Of a stretch of DNA of 9,278 nucleotides, positions 1 through 6,652 are shown piece by piece (the stretch's first letter is position 1; each line of letters starts with the position of its first letter). The DNA lies in contig CABUTH010000069.1 of assembly GCA_902494465.1 (NCBI GenBank), positions 1-9,278 on the forward strand, written 5' to 3'. Origin of the DNA: an uncultured Collinsella sp. (GTDB taxonomy: Bacteria > Actinomycetota > Coriobacteriia > Coriobacteriales > Coriobacteriaceae). The position numbers and the translations under genes are program-made. The notes beneath the pieces are model-generated. The model did not search any database. It was given only the letters and a program-made list of their open reading frames with translations, and was not told where the DNA came from.

Positions 1-207
1 ACGGCGCTTTCTATGGTCGCGAATCTGACCATTGGCGTTTGGTTCTGGTACGGCTCGGTCGATGTGATCGCACCGCTCATGATTCCTGCCGTGCTGCCGT
101 TCAACCTTATCAAGACCGTGCTTAACTCGGTGTTGACACTGGCGGTGTATAAAGCAGTCTCCAACCTCATCACGCCTAAAAAGGACCAGGTCAAAGGCCG
201 CGCATGA
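1..207 (+). CDS. ECF transporter S component, C-terminal fragment (possibly RibU-like)
   Basis: This is the 3' end of a gene that begins upstream of the window; the reading frame is open from base 1, so the ATG at 13 is probably internal. S components are small membrane proteins that bind one vitamin or cofactor and dock onto an EcfT-EcfA1-EcfA2 energizing module. The 68 visible residues are hydrophobic (two likely membrane segments) and contain a PFNLIKTVLNSVLT segment followed by a basic tail. This pattern is typical of the last helix of S components, and PFNLIK is reminiscent of the riboflavin transporter RibU. The stop codon overlaps the ecfA start in an ATGA (204-207), which implies translational coupling with the ATPase gene. 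Membership of the S-component class is likely; the substrate is inferred only weakly because the ligand-binding N-terminal part is missing. Confidence 0.75.
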   Translation, partial: TALSMVANLTIGVWFWYGSVDVIAPLMIPAVLPFNLIKTVLNSVLTLAVYKAVSNLITPKKDQVKGRA

Positions 208-2108
208 TTGAGTGTCGGGGCGTTTCCTTTAGCTATGACGGTGCCGTGCCGGCACTCGACGGCGTCGATCTAAACATCGAGGATGGCGAGTTTTTCTGCA
301 TCCTCGGTGGCAACGGGTCGGGCAAGTCGACGTTTGCCAAGCATTTGGACGCGCTGCTGCAGCCCGATGCGGGAACGGTGTGCGTCAACGGCATGGACGC
401 GTCCGATCCCGAGCTGGTCTACGACATCCGCTCGACTGCTGGCATGGTGTTCCAGAATCCCGACGACCAGCTTGTGGCGACGCTTGTCGAAGATGACGTT
501 GCGTTCGGTCCCGAAAACCTTGGCGTGCCATCGGCGCAAATTGCGCAGCGCGTACGCGAGGCGCTGAAGGGCGTGGGTCTGGTGGGCTTTGAGCGCCACG
601 AGACCCATGCACTCTCGGGTGGCCAAAAGCAGCGCGTGGCGCTTGCCGGCGTGCTCGCCATGGAGCCGCGCGTGCTCATATTGGATGAGGCCTCCTCGAT
701 GCTCGATCCGCGCGGACGCAAGGGTCTTATGAAGGCTTGCCGCGCGTTGCACGCTCGCGGCATGACTATCGTGATGATTACGCACTTTATGGAAGAGGCT
801 GCCGAGGCCGATCGTGTCGCCGTGTTTCAGACGGGACGAGTTGCCATGCTGGGCACGCCCGAGGAGATTCTGACGCGGGCGAATGAACTCGCTCAGCTCA
901 ACCTTGACATGCCAGAGTCGTGCCGTTTGGGCATGGCGCTTCGTGCGAAGGGCGTGCCTGTTCATTCGCAGGTGCGTGAGGCAGATATGGTTGCCGAGGT
1001 TGCGCAGGTCTATGCCGAGCGGAGTGGGGCAGGCACCGCGGGGCAGTCTTCCGCATCCCAGTTGGAAATCGCTGACGGCACTGTTCCGGTAGACAACGAG
1101 GGGAACGCGTCGGAGCCCGTCATCGAGCTATCCCATGTTTCGTACAGTTATTCGCTCAGTCCGCGCGAGCGCCGCCGCTGGCATAAGCGCTCGGCCACTG
1201 CGGGCAAATCGAGCAAACAGGCTCTCTGGGGAAACGACCCAAGCAGCCCGTGGGCGCTGCGCGATGTATCGCTGACGGTGCGTCGCGGCGAGTTCCTGGG
1301 GCTAGCAGGCCATACCGGTTCGGGTAAATCGACGCTGGTCCAGCATCTCAACGGGCTGATCCGTCCGCAGGAGGGAAGCGTTTGCGCGCTGGGGCTCGAC
1401 CTATCAAACAAGAAAGACGCCGCTGCGGTTAAGGCCAAGGTCGGCGTGGTGTTTCAATATCCTGAGCGTCAGCTGTTTGCCGAGACCGTGACACAGGACG
1501 TGGCATTTGGTCCGCGTAACCTTGGCTTGTCGCAGGCCGAGGTCGCCCGCCGCGTTGAGTCATCGCTCGCGCGCGTGGGTCTCGACCTGGCTACGGTGGG
1601 CGACAAGAACCCCTTTGAGCTCTCCGGCGGGCAGCAGCGGCGCGTGGCGTTTGCTGGCGTGCTTGCCATGGAGCCTGAGGTCCTGGTGCTCGATGAGCCT
1701 ATGGCAGGGCTCGATCCGGCGGCGCGCAGTGATTTCCTGGAGCTCATCGATCGACTTCACCATGGGGTCCTGACCGTCGTCATGGTTTCGCACAGCATGG
1801 ATGACCTGGCCAATTGCTGCGACCGTATCGTCGTAATGAACGAGGGCACGGTATTTGCCGAGGGCAGGCCCGCTCAGGTTTTTGCGCATGCCGATGAGCT
1901 TAAATCAATCGGCTTGGGTGTTCCCGCTGCCCAGCGCATGGCGCTGGCGCTTGCGAAGGCAGGCGTGCCGCTGCGCTTTGACGGCCTCTATACGGTTGAG
2001 TCGCTGACAGACGAGTTGGTGGACCTGCTAATCGGTCGCTCGGACGGTCCTTCTAACGTCGCGGACATTGCTAAATCCAAGACGGTCGAGCGAGAGGAGG
2101 GCAGCTAA
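204..2108 (+). CDS. ecfA: Fused ECF transporter ATPase EcfA1-EcfA2
   Basis: This 634-residue protein contains two complete ABC ATPase domains, so one polypeptide replaces the usual EcfA1/EcfA2 heterodimer that powers ECF vitamin uptake at the cytoplasmic face. Domain 1 (about 1-240) has Walker A at 35-43 (GGNGSGKST), Q-loop Q84, signature LSGGQ at 137-141, Walker B ending D161-E162 and switch H194. Its DEASSMLDP Walker B extension is the EcfA1 style. Domain 2 (about 305-575) has Walker A at 369-377 (GHTGSGKST), Q418, signature LSGGQ at 473-477, D497-E498 and H530. Its DEPMAGLDP is the EcfA2 style. All catalytic residues are present in both halves. A Ser/Ala/Gln-rich linker (about 272-303) joins them, and domain 2 carries an unusual basic insertion at about 318-349. 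The start overlaps the S-component stop, and the stop overlaps the ecfT start. A single fused protein is common in some actinobacterial lineages, by general knowledge. Confidence 0.93.
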   Translation: MIECRGVSFSYDGAVPALDGVDLNIEDGEFFCILGGNGSGKSTFAKHLDALLQPDAGTVCVNGMDASDPELVYDIRSTAGMVFQNPDDQLVATLVEDDVAFGPENLGVPSAQIAQRVREALKGVGLVGFERHETHALSGGQKQRVALAGVLAMEPRVLILDEASSMLDPRGRKGLMKACRALHARGMTIVMITHFMEEAAEADRVAVFQTGRVAMLGTPEEILTRANELAQLNLDMPESCRLGMALRAKGVPVHSQVREADMVAEVAQVYAERSGAGTAGQSSASQLEIADGTVPVDNEGNASEPVIELSHVSYSYSLSPRERRRWHKRSATAGKSSKQALWGNDPSSPWALRDVSLTVRRGEFLGLAGHTGSGKSTLVQHLNGLIRPQEGSVCALGLDLSNKKDAAAVKAKVGVVFQYPERQLFAETVTQDVAFGPRNLGLSQAEVARRVESSLARVGLDLATVGDKNPFELSGGQQRRVAFAGVLAMEPEVLVLDEPMAGLDPAARSDFLELIDRLHHGVLTVVMVSHSMDDLANCCDRIVVMNEGTVFAEGRPAQVFAHADELKSIGLGVPAAQRMALALAKAGVPLRFDGLYTVESLTDELVDLLIGRSDGPSNVADIAKSKTVEREEGS

Positions 2109-2908
2109 TGGAGGCGTTTTCGTTTGGCAGCTACTATTCCGGCGATAGTGCAATCCACCGCCTGGACCCGCGAACTAAGTTGCTCTTGGGCTTTGTGTTT
2201 CTGATCACGACGCTCACGGTCAGTAGCTTCCGCGGACTGGTCCCGGTCGCAATCTTCGTTGTCCTGATCTATACCGTGTCTCGGGTGCCGGCTCGTCGCG
2301 TCCTGTCATCGATGGCGCCGCTGCTGGCGATCGTCATCGTGGTCGCGGTGCTCAACCTGTTTTCCGACCAGAGCGGGCGCATCCTGTGGCAGCACGGCAT
2401 TTTGCAGATAAGCGAGGGCTCGCTGCATTCCGCTGCCTTTATGGCGTGCCGTCTGACCTTGATGATGGCTGGTATGAGTGCCATCACGCTCACCACACCG
2501 ACGCTCGACCTCACCGCGGGCTTTGAGCGCCTGCTCGCGCCGTTTGCGCGTGTGGGACTTCCTGCGCACGAGCTCGGCATGATCATGGGTATCGCGCTGC
2601 GCTTTATGCCGCAGTTTGCCACCGAGATGAAGCAGACGGCCGATGCACAGGCGAGTCGCGGCGCGCGCGTGACGGGAGGCCTGCTCGGCGGTGTGCGTAT
2701 GCTCGGCAGTGTGGCGATTCCGCTGTTCACGGGTGTGTTCCGTCATGCCGAAACGTTGTCTGCCGCCATGGATGCACGCTGCTATCACGGCGAGCAGGGC
2801 CGCACACGCCTGCATACGCTTGCGTTTGGCCGCGGGGATGCGCTGGCAGCGGTGGTGACGACGCTGCTGCTCATCTGCGTCATCGTCATCAATCTTCAAC
2901 TTGTTTAG
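2108..2908 (+). CDS. ecfT: ECF transporter transmembrane coupling protein EcfT
   Basis: EcfT is the membrane scaffold that links the ATPases to interchangeable S components. The 266-residue protein matches the family in length and layout. It opens with the conserved SAIHRLDPRTKLLLG segment (about 14-28), has several hydrophobic helices (about 29-55, 68-84, 110-128, 245-264) and carries the two cytoplasmic coupling motifs. These are Q-A-S-R-G (181-185) before a long amphipathic region and A-R-C-Y-H-G (223-228) followed by GRTR (231-234). These motifs fit into grooves of the two ATPase domains. The ATG shares its A with the TAA stop of ecfA, and a strong AGGAGG (2095-2100) lies seven bases upstream inside ecfA. 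This fixes the start and indicates coupled expression. Because the ATPase genes are unlinked to any second S gene here, the module may serve one dedicated or several distant S components. Confidence 0.93.
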   Translation: MEAFSFGSYYSGDSAIHRLDPRTKLLLGFVFLITTLTVSSFRGLVPVAIFVVLIYTVSRVPARRVLSSMAPLLAIVIVVAVLNLFSDQSGRILWQHGILQISEGSLHSAAFMACRLTLMMAGMSAITLTTPTLDLTAGFERLLAPFARVGLPAHELGMIMGIALRFMPQFATEMKQTADAQASRGARVTGGLLGGVRMLGSVAIPLFTGVFRHAETLSAAMDARCYHGEQGRTRLHTLAFGRGDALAAVVTTLLLICVIVINLQLV

Positions 2909-2938
2909 GCGCGATTCGAGCGCAGGAAAGGGGTCCCT

Positions 2939-3385
2939 ATGACCGACAACGATCGCACGGCGCAGCTCGAGCGCGCCTGTTCGTATCTTAGGCGTATTCC
3001 GGCGTGGTATCTCGCCACGATCGACGTGACGGACGGATATCAGCCGCGCGTGAGGCCGTTCTCGTTTGCCATGGTCGATGATGGCAAGCTGTGGTTTTGC
3101 ACCTCGCGCGATAAGGACGTGTGGGCCGAGCTCAGCGCGAACCCCAAGTTTGAGGTTTCGGGTTGGAAACCGGGGGAGTGTTGGATCGTGCTGACCGGCG
3201 AGGCCGCGCTCGAGGACGACGCGGTCGTGAGCGACCGGGTGCGCCAAGCCGGCTTTAAGCACATGGTGGGCATCGGCGAGCAACACGATAGTGCCAACGA
3301 CGGTCGCCTTGCGTTTTTCTCGGTGCGAAATATCGCCGCCCGCTTCTGTGATATCGACGGCAGCGAGGAGCGCCTGGAGCTTTAG
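2939..3385 (+). CDS. Pyridoxamine 5'-phosphate oxidase-like FMN split-barrel protein (paralogue 1)
   Basis: This 148-residue protein belongs by sequence pattern to the small PNPOx-like split-barrel family, whose members usually bind FMN as dimers. The recognizable core is PAWYLAT (about 21-27), RVRPFSFA (about 37-44), DGKLWF (about 48-53) and KDVWAEL (about 58-64), with a C-terminal LAFFSV strand. It is much shorter than true PdxH (about 210 residues) and lacks its C-terminal region, so pyridoxine phosphate oxidation should not be assumed; the real substrate is unknown. The ATG follows a purine-rich GGAAAGGGG (about 2925-2933) and lies 30 bases after ecfT, so it may be read from the transporter operon. 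The next gene is a paralogue with about half of aligned residues identical by eye. The FMN-barrel class is fairly certain; the function is open. Confidence 0.85.
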   Translation: MTDNDRTAQLERACSYLRRIPAWYLATIDVTDGYQPRVRPFSFAMVDDGKLWFCTSRDKDVWAELSANPKFEVSGWKPGECWIVLTGEAALEDDAVVSDRVRQAGFKHMVGIGEQHDSANDGRLAFFSVRNIAARFCDIDGSEERLEL

Positions 3386-3419
3386 CTCACACAAACCAGG
3401 CTCTCAAACTGGCTAGTAC

Positions 3420-3432
3420 AGGAGGAAACGTG
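3420..3432 (+). promoter_or_regulatory. Ribosome binding site fixing a GTG start
   Basis: A perfect AGGAGG (3420-3425) lies four bases before GTG at 3430-3432. No in-frame ATG gives the conserved N-terminus, so this site decides that the second split-barrel gene starts with GTG. Confidence 0.75.
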
Positions 3433-3840
3433 GACGGATTGAATACGGTGTTGGAGTATCTGACGTCGGTGCCGGCGTGGTACTTGGCGACGAGCGTGGA
3501 CGGGCAGCCACATGTGCGTCCGTTCTCGTTTGCACAGATTCAGGACGGCAAGCTGTGGTTTGTGACAGCGCGCACTAAAGATGTGTGGCAGGAACTGCTG
3601 CAAAACCAGCGCTTTGAGGCCACGAGTTGGTGGCCGGGCCATGGCTGGCTCATCTTGCGCGGGCGTGCCGGCTTGGATGACCGGGCTTTAGACGAAATGC
3701 GCGAAGCCGGGTGGAAGCATCTAGAGCGCCTGGGCGAGCACTATGAGGGGCCTAACGACCCCACGCTCGTCTTCTTTAGCGTCGAAGATCCCGAGGCTTT
3801 TATCTGCAATCACGACGAATGGGTGCCGGTCGAGCTCTAG
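3430..3840 (+). CDS. Pyridoxamine 5'-phosphate oxidase-like FMN split-barrel protein (paralogue 2)
   Basis: This 136-residue protein is a second small PNPOx-like split-barrel protein and a clear tandem duplicate of its upstream neighbour. The shared core includes VPAWYLAT (about 14-21), HVRPFSFA (about 28-35), DGKLWF (about 39-44), TKDVWQEL (about 48-55), AGWKHLERLGEH and LVFFSV. It has lost a three-residue loop after the first strand and differs at the C-terminus (HDEWVPVEL). Translation begins at a GTG behind a strong AGGAGG. The 44-base gap to paralogue 1 holds only a short CCAG/CTGG inverted repeat, so the two are probably one transcript. The family usually binds FMN; no substrate can be named. 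It is not a full PdxH, because it is too short. A 12-base palindrome (AGCCAGCTGGCT, 3839-3850) covers the end of its stop codon. Confidence 0.85.
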   Translation: MDGLNTVLEYLTSVPAWYLATSVDGQPHVRPFSFAQIQDGKLWFVTARTKDVWQELLQNQRFEATSWWPGHGWLILRGRAGLDDRALDEMREAGWKHLERLGEHYEGPNDPTLVFFSVEDPEAFICNHDEWVPVEL

Positions 3841-3875
3841 CCAGCTGGCTCATCCTAACAACTTAGTTTTCGCAT

Positions 3876-3940
3876 GGGCGGCCCCCGTGTTGCCCGGCAC
3901 CGTAAGGAGTGCCGGTCAATACGGGGCCCGCTCTATTTGT
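3876..3940 (+). terminator. Long GC-rich hairpin, probable terminator before the arg operon
   Basis: The inner stem pairs CCGGCAC (3894-3900) with GTGCCGG (3909-3915) around an eight-base loop. After one C/U mismatch the pairing continues as CCCCGTGTTG (3883-3892) with CAATACGGGG (3917-3926), and further with small bulges to 3876/3933. It is followed by TATTTGT (3934-3940), which is only moderately T-rich. Its position between the split-barrel genes and argC suggests a terminator for the upstream unit. A structured leader of the arg mRNA is an alternative if the promoter lies further upstream. Confidence 0.55.
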
Positions 3941-3974
3941 CAATTCCTTCAAGCGAATGTGTCGGGAATGTTTC

Positions 3975-4009
3975 AATGCATGAATATGCAAGCCATTTAC
4001 GTGTAAATG
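3975..4009. promoter_or_regulatory. Candidate ArgR operator region upstream of argC
   Basis: Two inverted repeats lie side by side. The first is TGCAT-GAAT-ATGCA (3977-3990). In its 18-base context (3975-3992) it follows the layout of the ARG box, TGAAT-N4-ATTCA, with one symmetric change in each arm (TGCAT/ATGCA). The second is CATTTAC-GT-GTAAATG (3994-4009), a 7+2+7 palindrome whose centre is 18 bases from the first. Arrays of such boxes bind ArgR hexamers and repress arg operons when arginine is plentiful. More TGCAT-type half-sites occur at 4008-4012 and 4070-4074. Known: ARG boxes control argC promoters in many bacteria. Inferred: that these palindromes are the operator here. I could not assign a convincing -35/-10 pair. 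Confidence 0.5.
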
Positions 4010-4051
4010 CATCTTTTGGTGCTAAAGTTTCAACCCACTTCATAACGACCG

Positions 4052-4083
4052 CTGCGAAATGCGCATCGGTGCATAAATCGCAG
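4052..4083 (+). other. 5' leader hairpin abutting the argC ribosome binding site
   Basis: CTGCGA (4052-4057) pairs with TCGCAG (4078-4083), and inside it ATGC (4059-4062) pairs with GCAT (4071-4074). The helix ends two bases before the AAGGAG Shine-Dalgarno (4086-4091). It could tune argC translation or protect the transcript, or it may simply be part of an operator, since the same bases contain a TGCAT half-site. Confidence 0.4.
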
Positions 4084-4097
4084 ACAAGGAGTCTGAT

Positions 4098-5168
4098 ATG
4101 TCTTTGAAGGTTGGAATCGTCGGCGCGGCTGGATATGCCGGAGCCGAGCTCATTCGCCTCGTGCTCGGCCATCCCGAGTTTGAACTTGTTGCCATTACGT
4201 CCAACGCCGATGCCGGCCAGCCGTTGTCTGCGGTGTACCCGAGCTTCACCGGCGTAAGCGATCTTGTCTTCACGACGCATGATGCCCCCGAACTCAAGAA
4301 CTGCGACGCGGTATTTTTGGCCGTGCCGCACACGGCTGCCATGGCTCAGGTGCCCGCCCTGCTTGCCGCGGGAGTCTCCTGCATTGACCTCTCGGCCGAT
4401 TATCGCCTGAGCGATCCAGCCACCTTTGAGGCCTGGTATGCCGCCGAGCACACGAGCCCCGAGTTGCTCAAGACCCGCGCTTTCGGTCTGCCCGAGCTGT
4501 TCTCCCAGGATTTGGAGACCGCCGCATCCGACCATGCCACCGGAAAGCCCGTGTTGGTCGCCTGCGCCGGTTGCTATCCCACCGCAACGAGCCTTGCCGC
4601 CGCGCCCGCCGTGCGCGCTGGCTGGGTTGCCCAGAGCGGCCCCGTGATCGTTGATGCCATCAGCGGTGTGACGGGTGCCGGCAAGTCCTGCAACGCTCGT
4701 ACGCATTTTTGCAGCGCCGACGAGAACTTGGAGGCCTACGGCGTGGGCAAGCATCGCCACACGCCCGAGATTGAGCAAATCCTTGGCCTGACCGATCGCG
4801 TCGTCTTTACCCCGCACCTGGCACCGCTCAAGCGCGGCCTGCTCTCCACGGTGACGCTGCCGCTCACGCCGCAGGCCATCGACTCCCTGGCTCTTGAGGA
4901 TGTCGTCGACTATTACAAGCAGTTCTACGCTGGACGCACCTTCGTGCGCGTGCTCGATGCCGGCCAGCAGCCCAAGACGGCTTCGGTCGTCGGCACCAAC
5001 GCCGCCCAGATTGGCCTTGCGTTCAACAAACGCGCGGGCGTGCTGGTGGCGACGGGCGCCATCGACAATCTGTGCAAGGGCGCTGCGGGCCAAGCGGTCC
5101 AGTGCGCCAATATCGTCTTTGGCTTTGACGAGCGACGAGGCTTGCCCACAGTGGCGTGCCCGGTGTAG
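4098..5168 (+). CDS. argC: N-acetyl-gamma-glutamyl-phosphate reductase
   Basis: ArgC reduces N-acetylglutamyl-5-phosphate with NADPH to N-acetylglutamate-5-semialdehyde, the third step of arginine biosynthesis in the cytoplasm. The 356-residue protein has the N-terminal dinucleotide-binding loop GIVGAAGYAGAE (6-17), the catalytic cysteine C159 in AGCYPT (157-162), SGVTGAGK (189-196) and the histidine-bearing GKHRHTPEIEQ (about 217-227). All are diagnostic of ArgC. The length is close to the usual 340-350. The ATG has a good AAGGAG (4086-4091) six bases upstream. It is the first gene of the arg cluster, behind a 257-base leader with palindromes that resemble ArgR sites. The large minus-strand open frame over this gene is a codon-bias shadow. 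Identification is secure. Confidence 0.97.
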   Translation: MSLKVGIVGAAGYAGAELIRLVLGHPEFELVAITSNADAGQPLSAVYPSFTGVSDLVFTTHDAPELKNCDAVFLAVPHTAAMAQVPALLAAGVSCIDLSADYRLSDPATFEAWYAAEHTSPELLKTRAFGLPELFSQDLETAASDHATGKPVLVACAGCYPTATSLAAAPAVRAGWVAQSGPVIVDAISGVTGAGKSCNARTHFCSADENLEAYGVGKHRHTPEIEQILGLTDRVVFTPHLAPLKRGLLSTVTLPLTPQAIDSLALEDVVDYYKQFYAGRTFVRVLDAGQQPKTASVVGTNAAQIGLAFNKRAGVLVATGAIDNLCKGAAGQAVQCANIVFGFDERRGLPTVACPV

Positions 5169-5302
5169 CACATTCGATTGTTAACGATTTGGTAGTCGGG
5201 CATCGAGTGGGGCGCCACTCTTAAGCTGGTCTCATGATCACGACTGGCATGGCGCACCAACCGATGTCCGTTTTTTGTTTGACATAAGGAGTCATAAAGA
5301 CG
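5169..5302 (+). other. argC-argJ intergenic spacer with hairpin
   Basis: This 134-base gap is longer than the other gaps of the operon (81 and 69 bases). It contains a perfect GAGTGG-GGCG-CCACTC hairpin (5205-5220) that has no T-run directly after it. Further on, a T6 run (5271-5276) follows a weak GGCAT/ATGTC inverted repeat (5246-5250, 5264-5268). The argJ Shine-Dalgarno AAGGAG is at 5286-5291. An internal attenuator, mRNA processing site or secondary promoter is possible, but no clear -35/-10 pair is visible. Confidence 0.4.
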
Positions 5303-6571
5303 ATGAATACCGAGCTGTTTGATATCAAGATTCGCGCCGTCGAGGGTGGCGTTACGGCTGCGGCTGGTTTTAAGGCTGCAGGCATCCACGCTGGGTTCCG
5401 CAAGAACCCCGAGCGTCTGGATTACGCGCTCGTCGTGCCCGATAAACCCTGTCCCGGTGCCGGCGTGTTTACCACCAATCGCTTTTGCGCGGCGCCCGTG
5501 CAGGTGAGCCGTGCCAACCTGGGCGGTGCCGACAAGGGCTACGGTATCATCGCCGGCGTTTCGGTCAACTCTGGCAATGCCAACGCCGCTACGGGTGAGA
5601 CCGGCCTTGCATGCGCGCGCGAGACGTGCAGCATCGCATCGCAGGTCATCGGCTGTGAGCCCCAGCAGATTCTGGTTGCCTCCACGGGTGTGATTGGCCA
5701 GATTCTGCCGATCGACACGTTTGAGACCGCCATTCCTGCTGCCTACGAGGCGCTCTCCGCCCACGGTGGCGCCGATGCCGCTCGCGCCATCATGACGACC
5801 GACACGCACTCCAAGGAGTACGCCGTGTCCTACGTCAGTGAGGCTGCGGGTCATGCGGGCAATGTCTATACGGTAGGCGGAATGTGCAAGGGCTCGGGCA
5901 TGATCATGCCCAACATGGCCACCATGATCGCAGTTATCACCACCGATGCCCCCGTCGAGCCTGCGGCACTTCATGCCCTGCTGCTCTCGACCGTCAAGCA
6001 GACCTTTAACAAGGTAACGGTCGATTCCGACACCTCGACCAACGACACCTGCATCATGCTTGCCTCCGGTGCCGCTGCCGCAGATGCCGAGCCTATCGTC
6101 GAGGGCTCCGATGCCTTCGACGAGTTGGCATTTGCCGTGCACGAGGTGTGCGAGAGCCTGGCACGCAATATCGCCGCCGATGGCGAGGGCGCATCCAAGC
6201 TTGTTACGGTCAACGTTACCGGCGCCGTGAACGACGAGGAAGCCGATATCGCCGCCCGTGCCGTTGCCAACTCGCCGCTCGTTAAGACCTGCATCGCCGG
6301 CCACGACTGCAACTGGGGTCGCGTTGCTATGGCGCTTGGCAAGTGCGGCGTGAAGTTTAATCAGGAAGACGTTTCCATCGACATGATGGGCATGCCCGTC
6401 TGTCGCGACGGTCTGACTGTTCCCTTTGACGAGGACGAGGCTCTACGACGTTTCGAGGCGCCAGAGATCGTGATCTCGGCCGACCTGGGCGCAGGCGACG
6501 CGGCAACGACCGTGTGGACCTGCGACCTCACGCATGAGTACATCTCCATCAACGGCGACTACCGTTCCTAG
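5303..6571 (+). CDS. argJ: Glutamate N-acetyltransferase / ornithine acetyltransferase
   Basis: ArgJ transfers the acetyl group from N-acetylornithine to glutamate, releasing ornithine and regenerating N-acetylglutamate. This closes the cyclic, acetyl-saving form of the pathway. The 422-residue precursor shows the family's self-cleavage site at A206-T207 in PNMATMIAVITTDA. Cleavage gives an alpha chain and a beta chain whose new N-terminal threonine T207 is the nucleophile. The oxyanion-hole pair T128-G129 (STGVIG) and K196 (KGSGM) are present. The C-terminus ends in the usual INGDYRS style. AAGGAG (5286-5291) precedes the ATG by 11 bases, a slightly long spacing. Some ArgJ enzymes also use acetyl-CoA and replace ArgA; no argA is seen here, but whether this enzyme is bifunctional cannot be read from sequence alone. 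Confidence 0.97.
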   Translation: MNTELFDIKIRAVEGGVTAAAGFKAAGIHAGFRKNPERLDYALVVPDKPCPGAGVFTTNRFCAAPVQVSRANLGGADKGYGIIAGVSVNSGNANAATGETGLACARETCSIASQVIGCEPQQILVASTGVIGQILPIDTFETAIPAAYEALSAHGGADAARAIMTTDTHSKEYAVSYVSEAAGHAGNVYTVGGMCKGSGMIMPNMATMIAVITTDAPVEPAALHALLLSTVKQTFNKVTVDSDTSTNDTCIMLASGAAAADAEPIVEGSDAFDELAFAVHEVCESLARNIAADGEGASKLVTVNVTGAVNDEEADIAARAVANSPLVKTCIAGHDCNWGRVAMALGKCGVKFNQEDVSIDMMGMPVCRDGLTVPFDEDEALRRFEAPEIVISADLGAGDAATTVWTCDLTHEYISINGDYRS

Positions 6572-6652
6572 ATTCCGGGCACGCTGCGTATCTTGCCGCG
6601 ATTGCGGACAGCGGAGCACGGCGCGATAACGATATGAAAGACGAGGCAGATT

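Noticed and set aside
2771..2802. Second EcfT coupling motif reads A-R-C rather than A-R-G
   Set aside because: To my knowledge the third position varies in functional EcfT proteins, and the surrounding YHG and GRTR residues are normal.
2306..3394. Minus-strand open frame of 362 codons opposite ecfT and the first split-barrel gene
   Set aside because: The low-complexity His/Arg-rich translation has no recognizable motif and crosses the boundary of two real genes.
2939..3840. The two split-barrel genes as pdxH (vitamin B6 synthesis)
   Set aside because: Both proteins are far shorter than PdxH and lack its C-terminal substrate-binding region.
3933..5171. Minus-strand open frame of 412 codons opposite argC
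   Set aside because: It is an antisense shadow of the high-GC codon bias of argC; the product is Gly/Arg/His-rich with no family motif, and argC on the plus strand is unmistakable.
4925..6304. Minus-strand open frame of 459 codons opposite argC/argJ
   Set aside because: Same shadow effect; it spans two well-identified genes and their spacer and shows no conserved domain.
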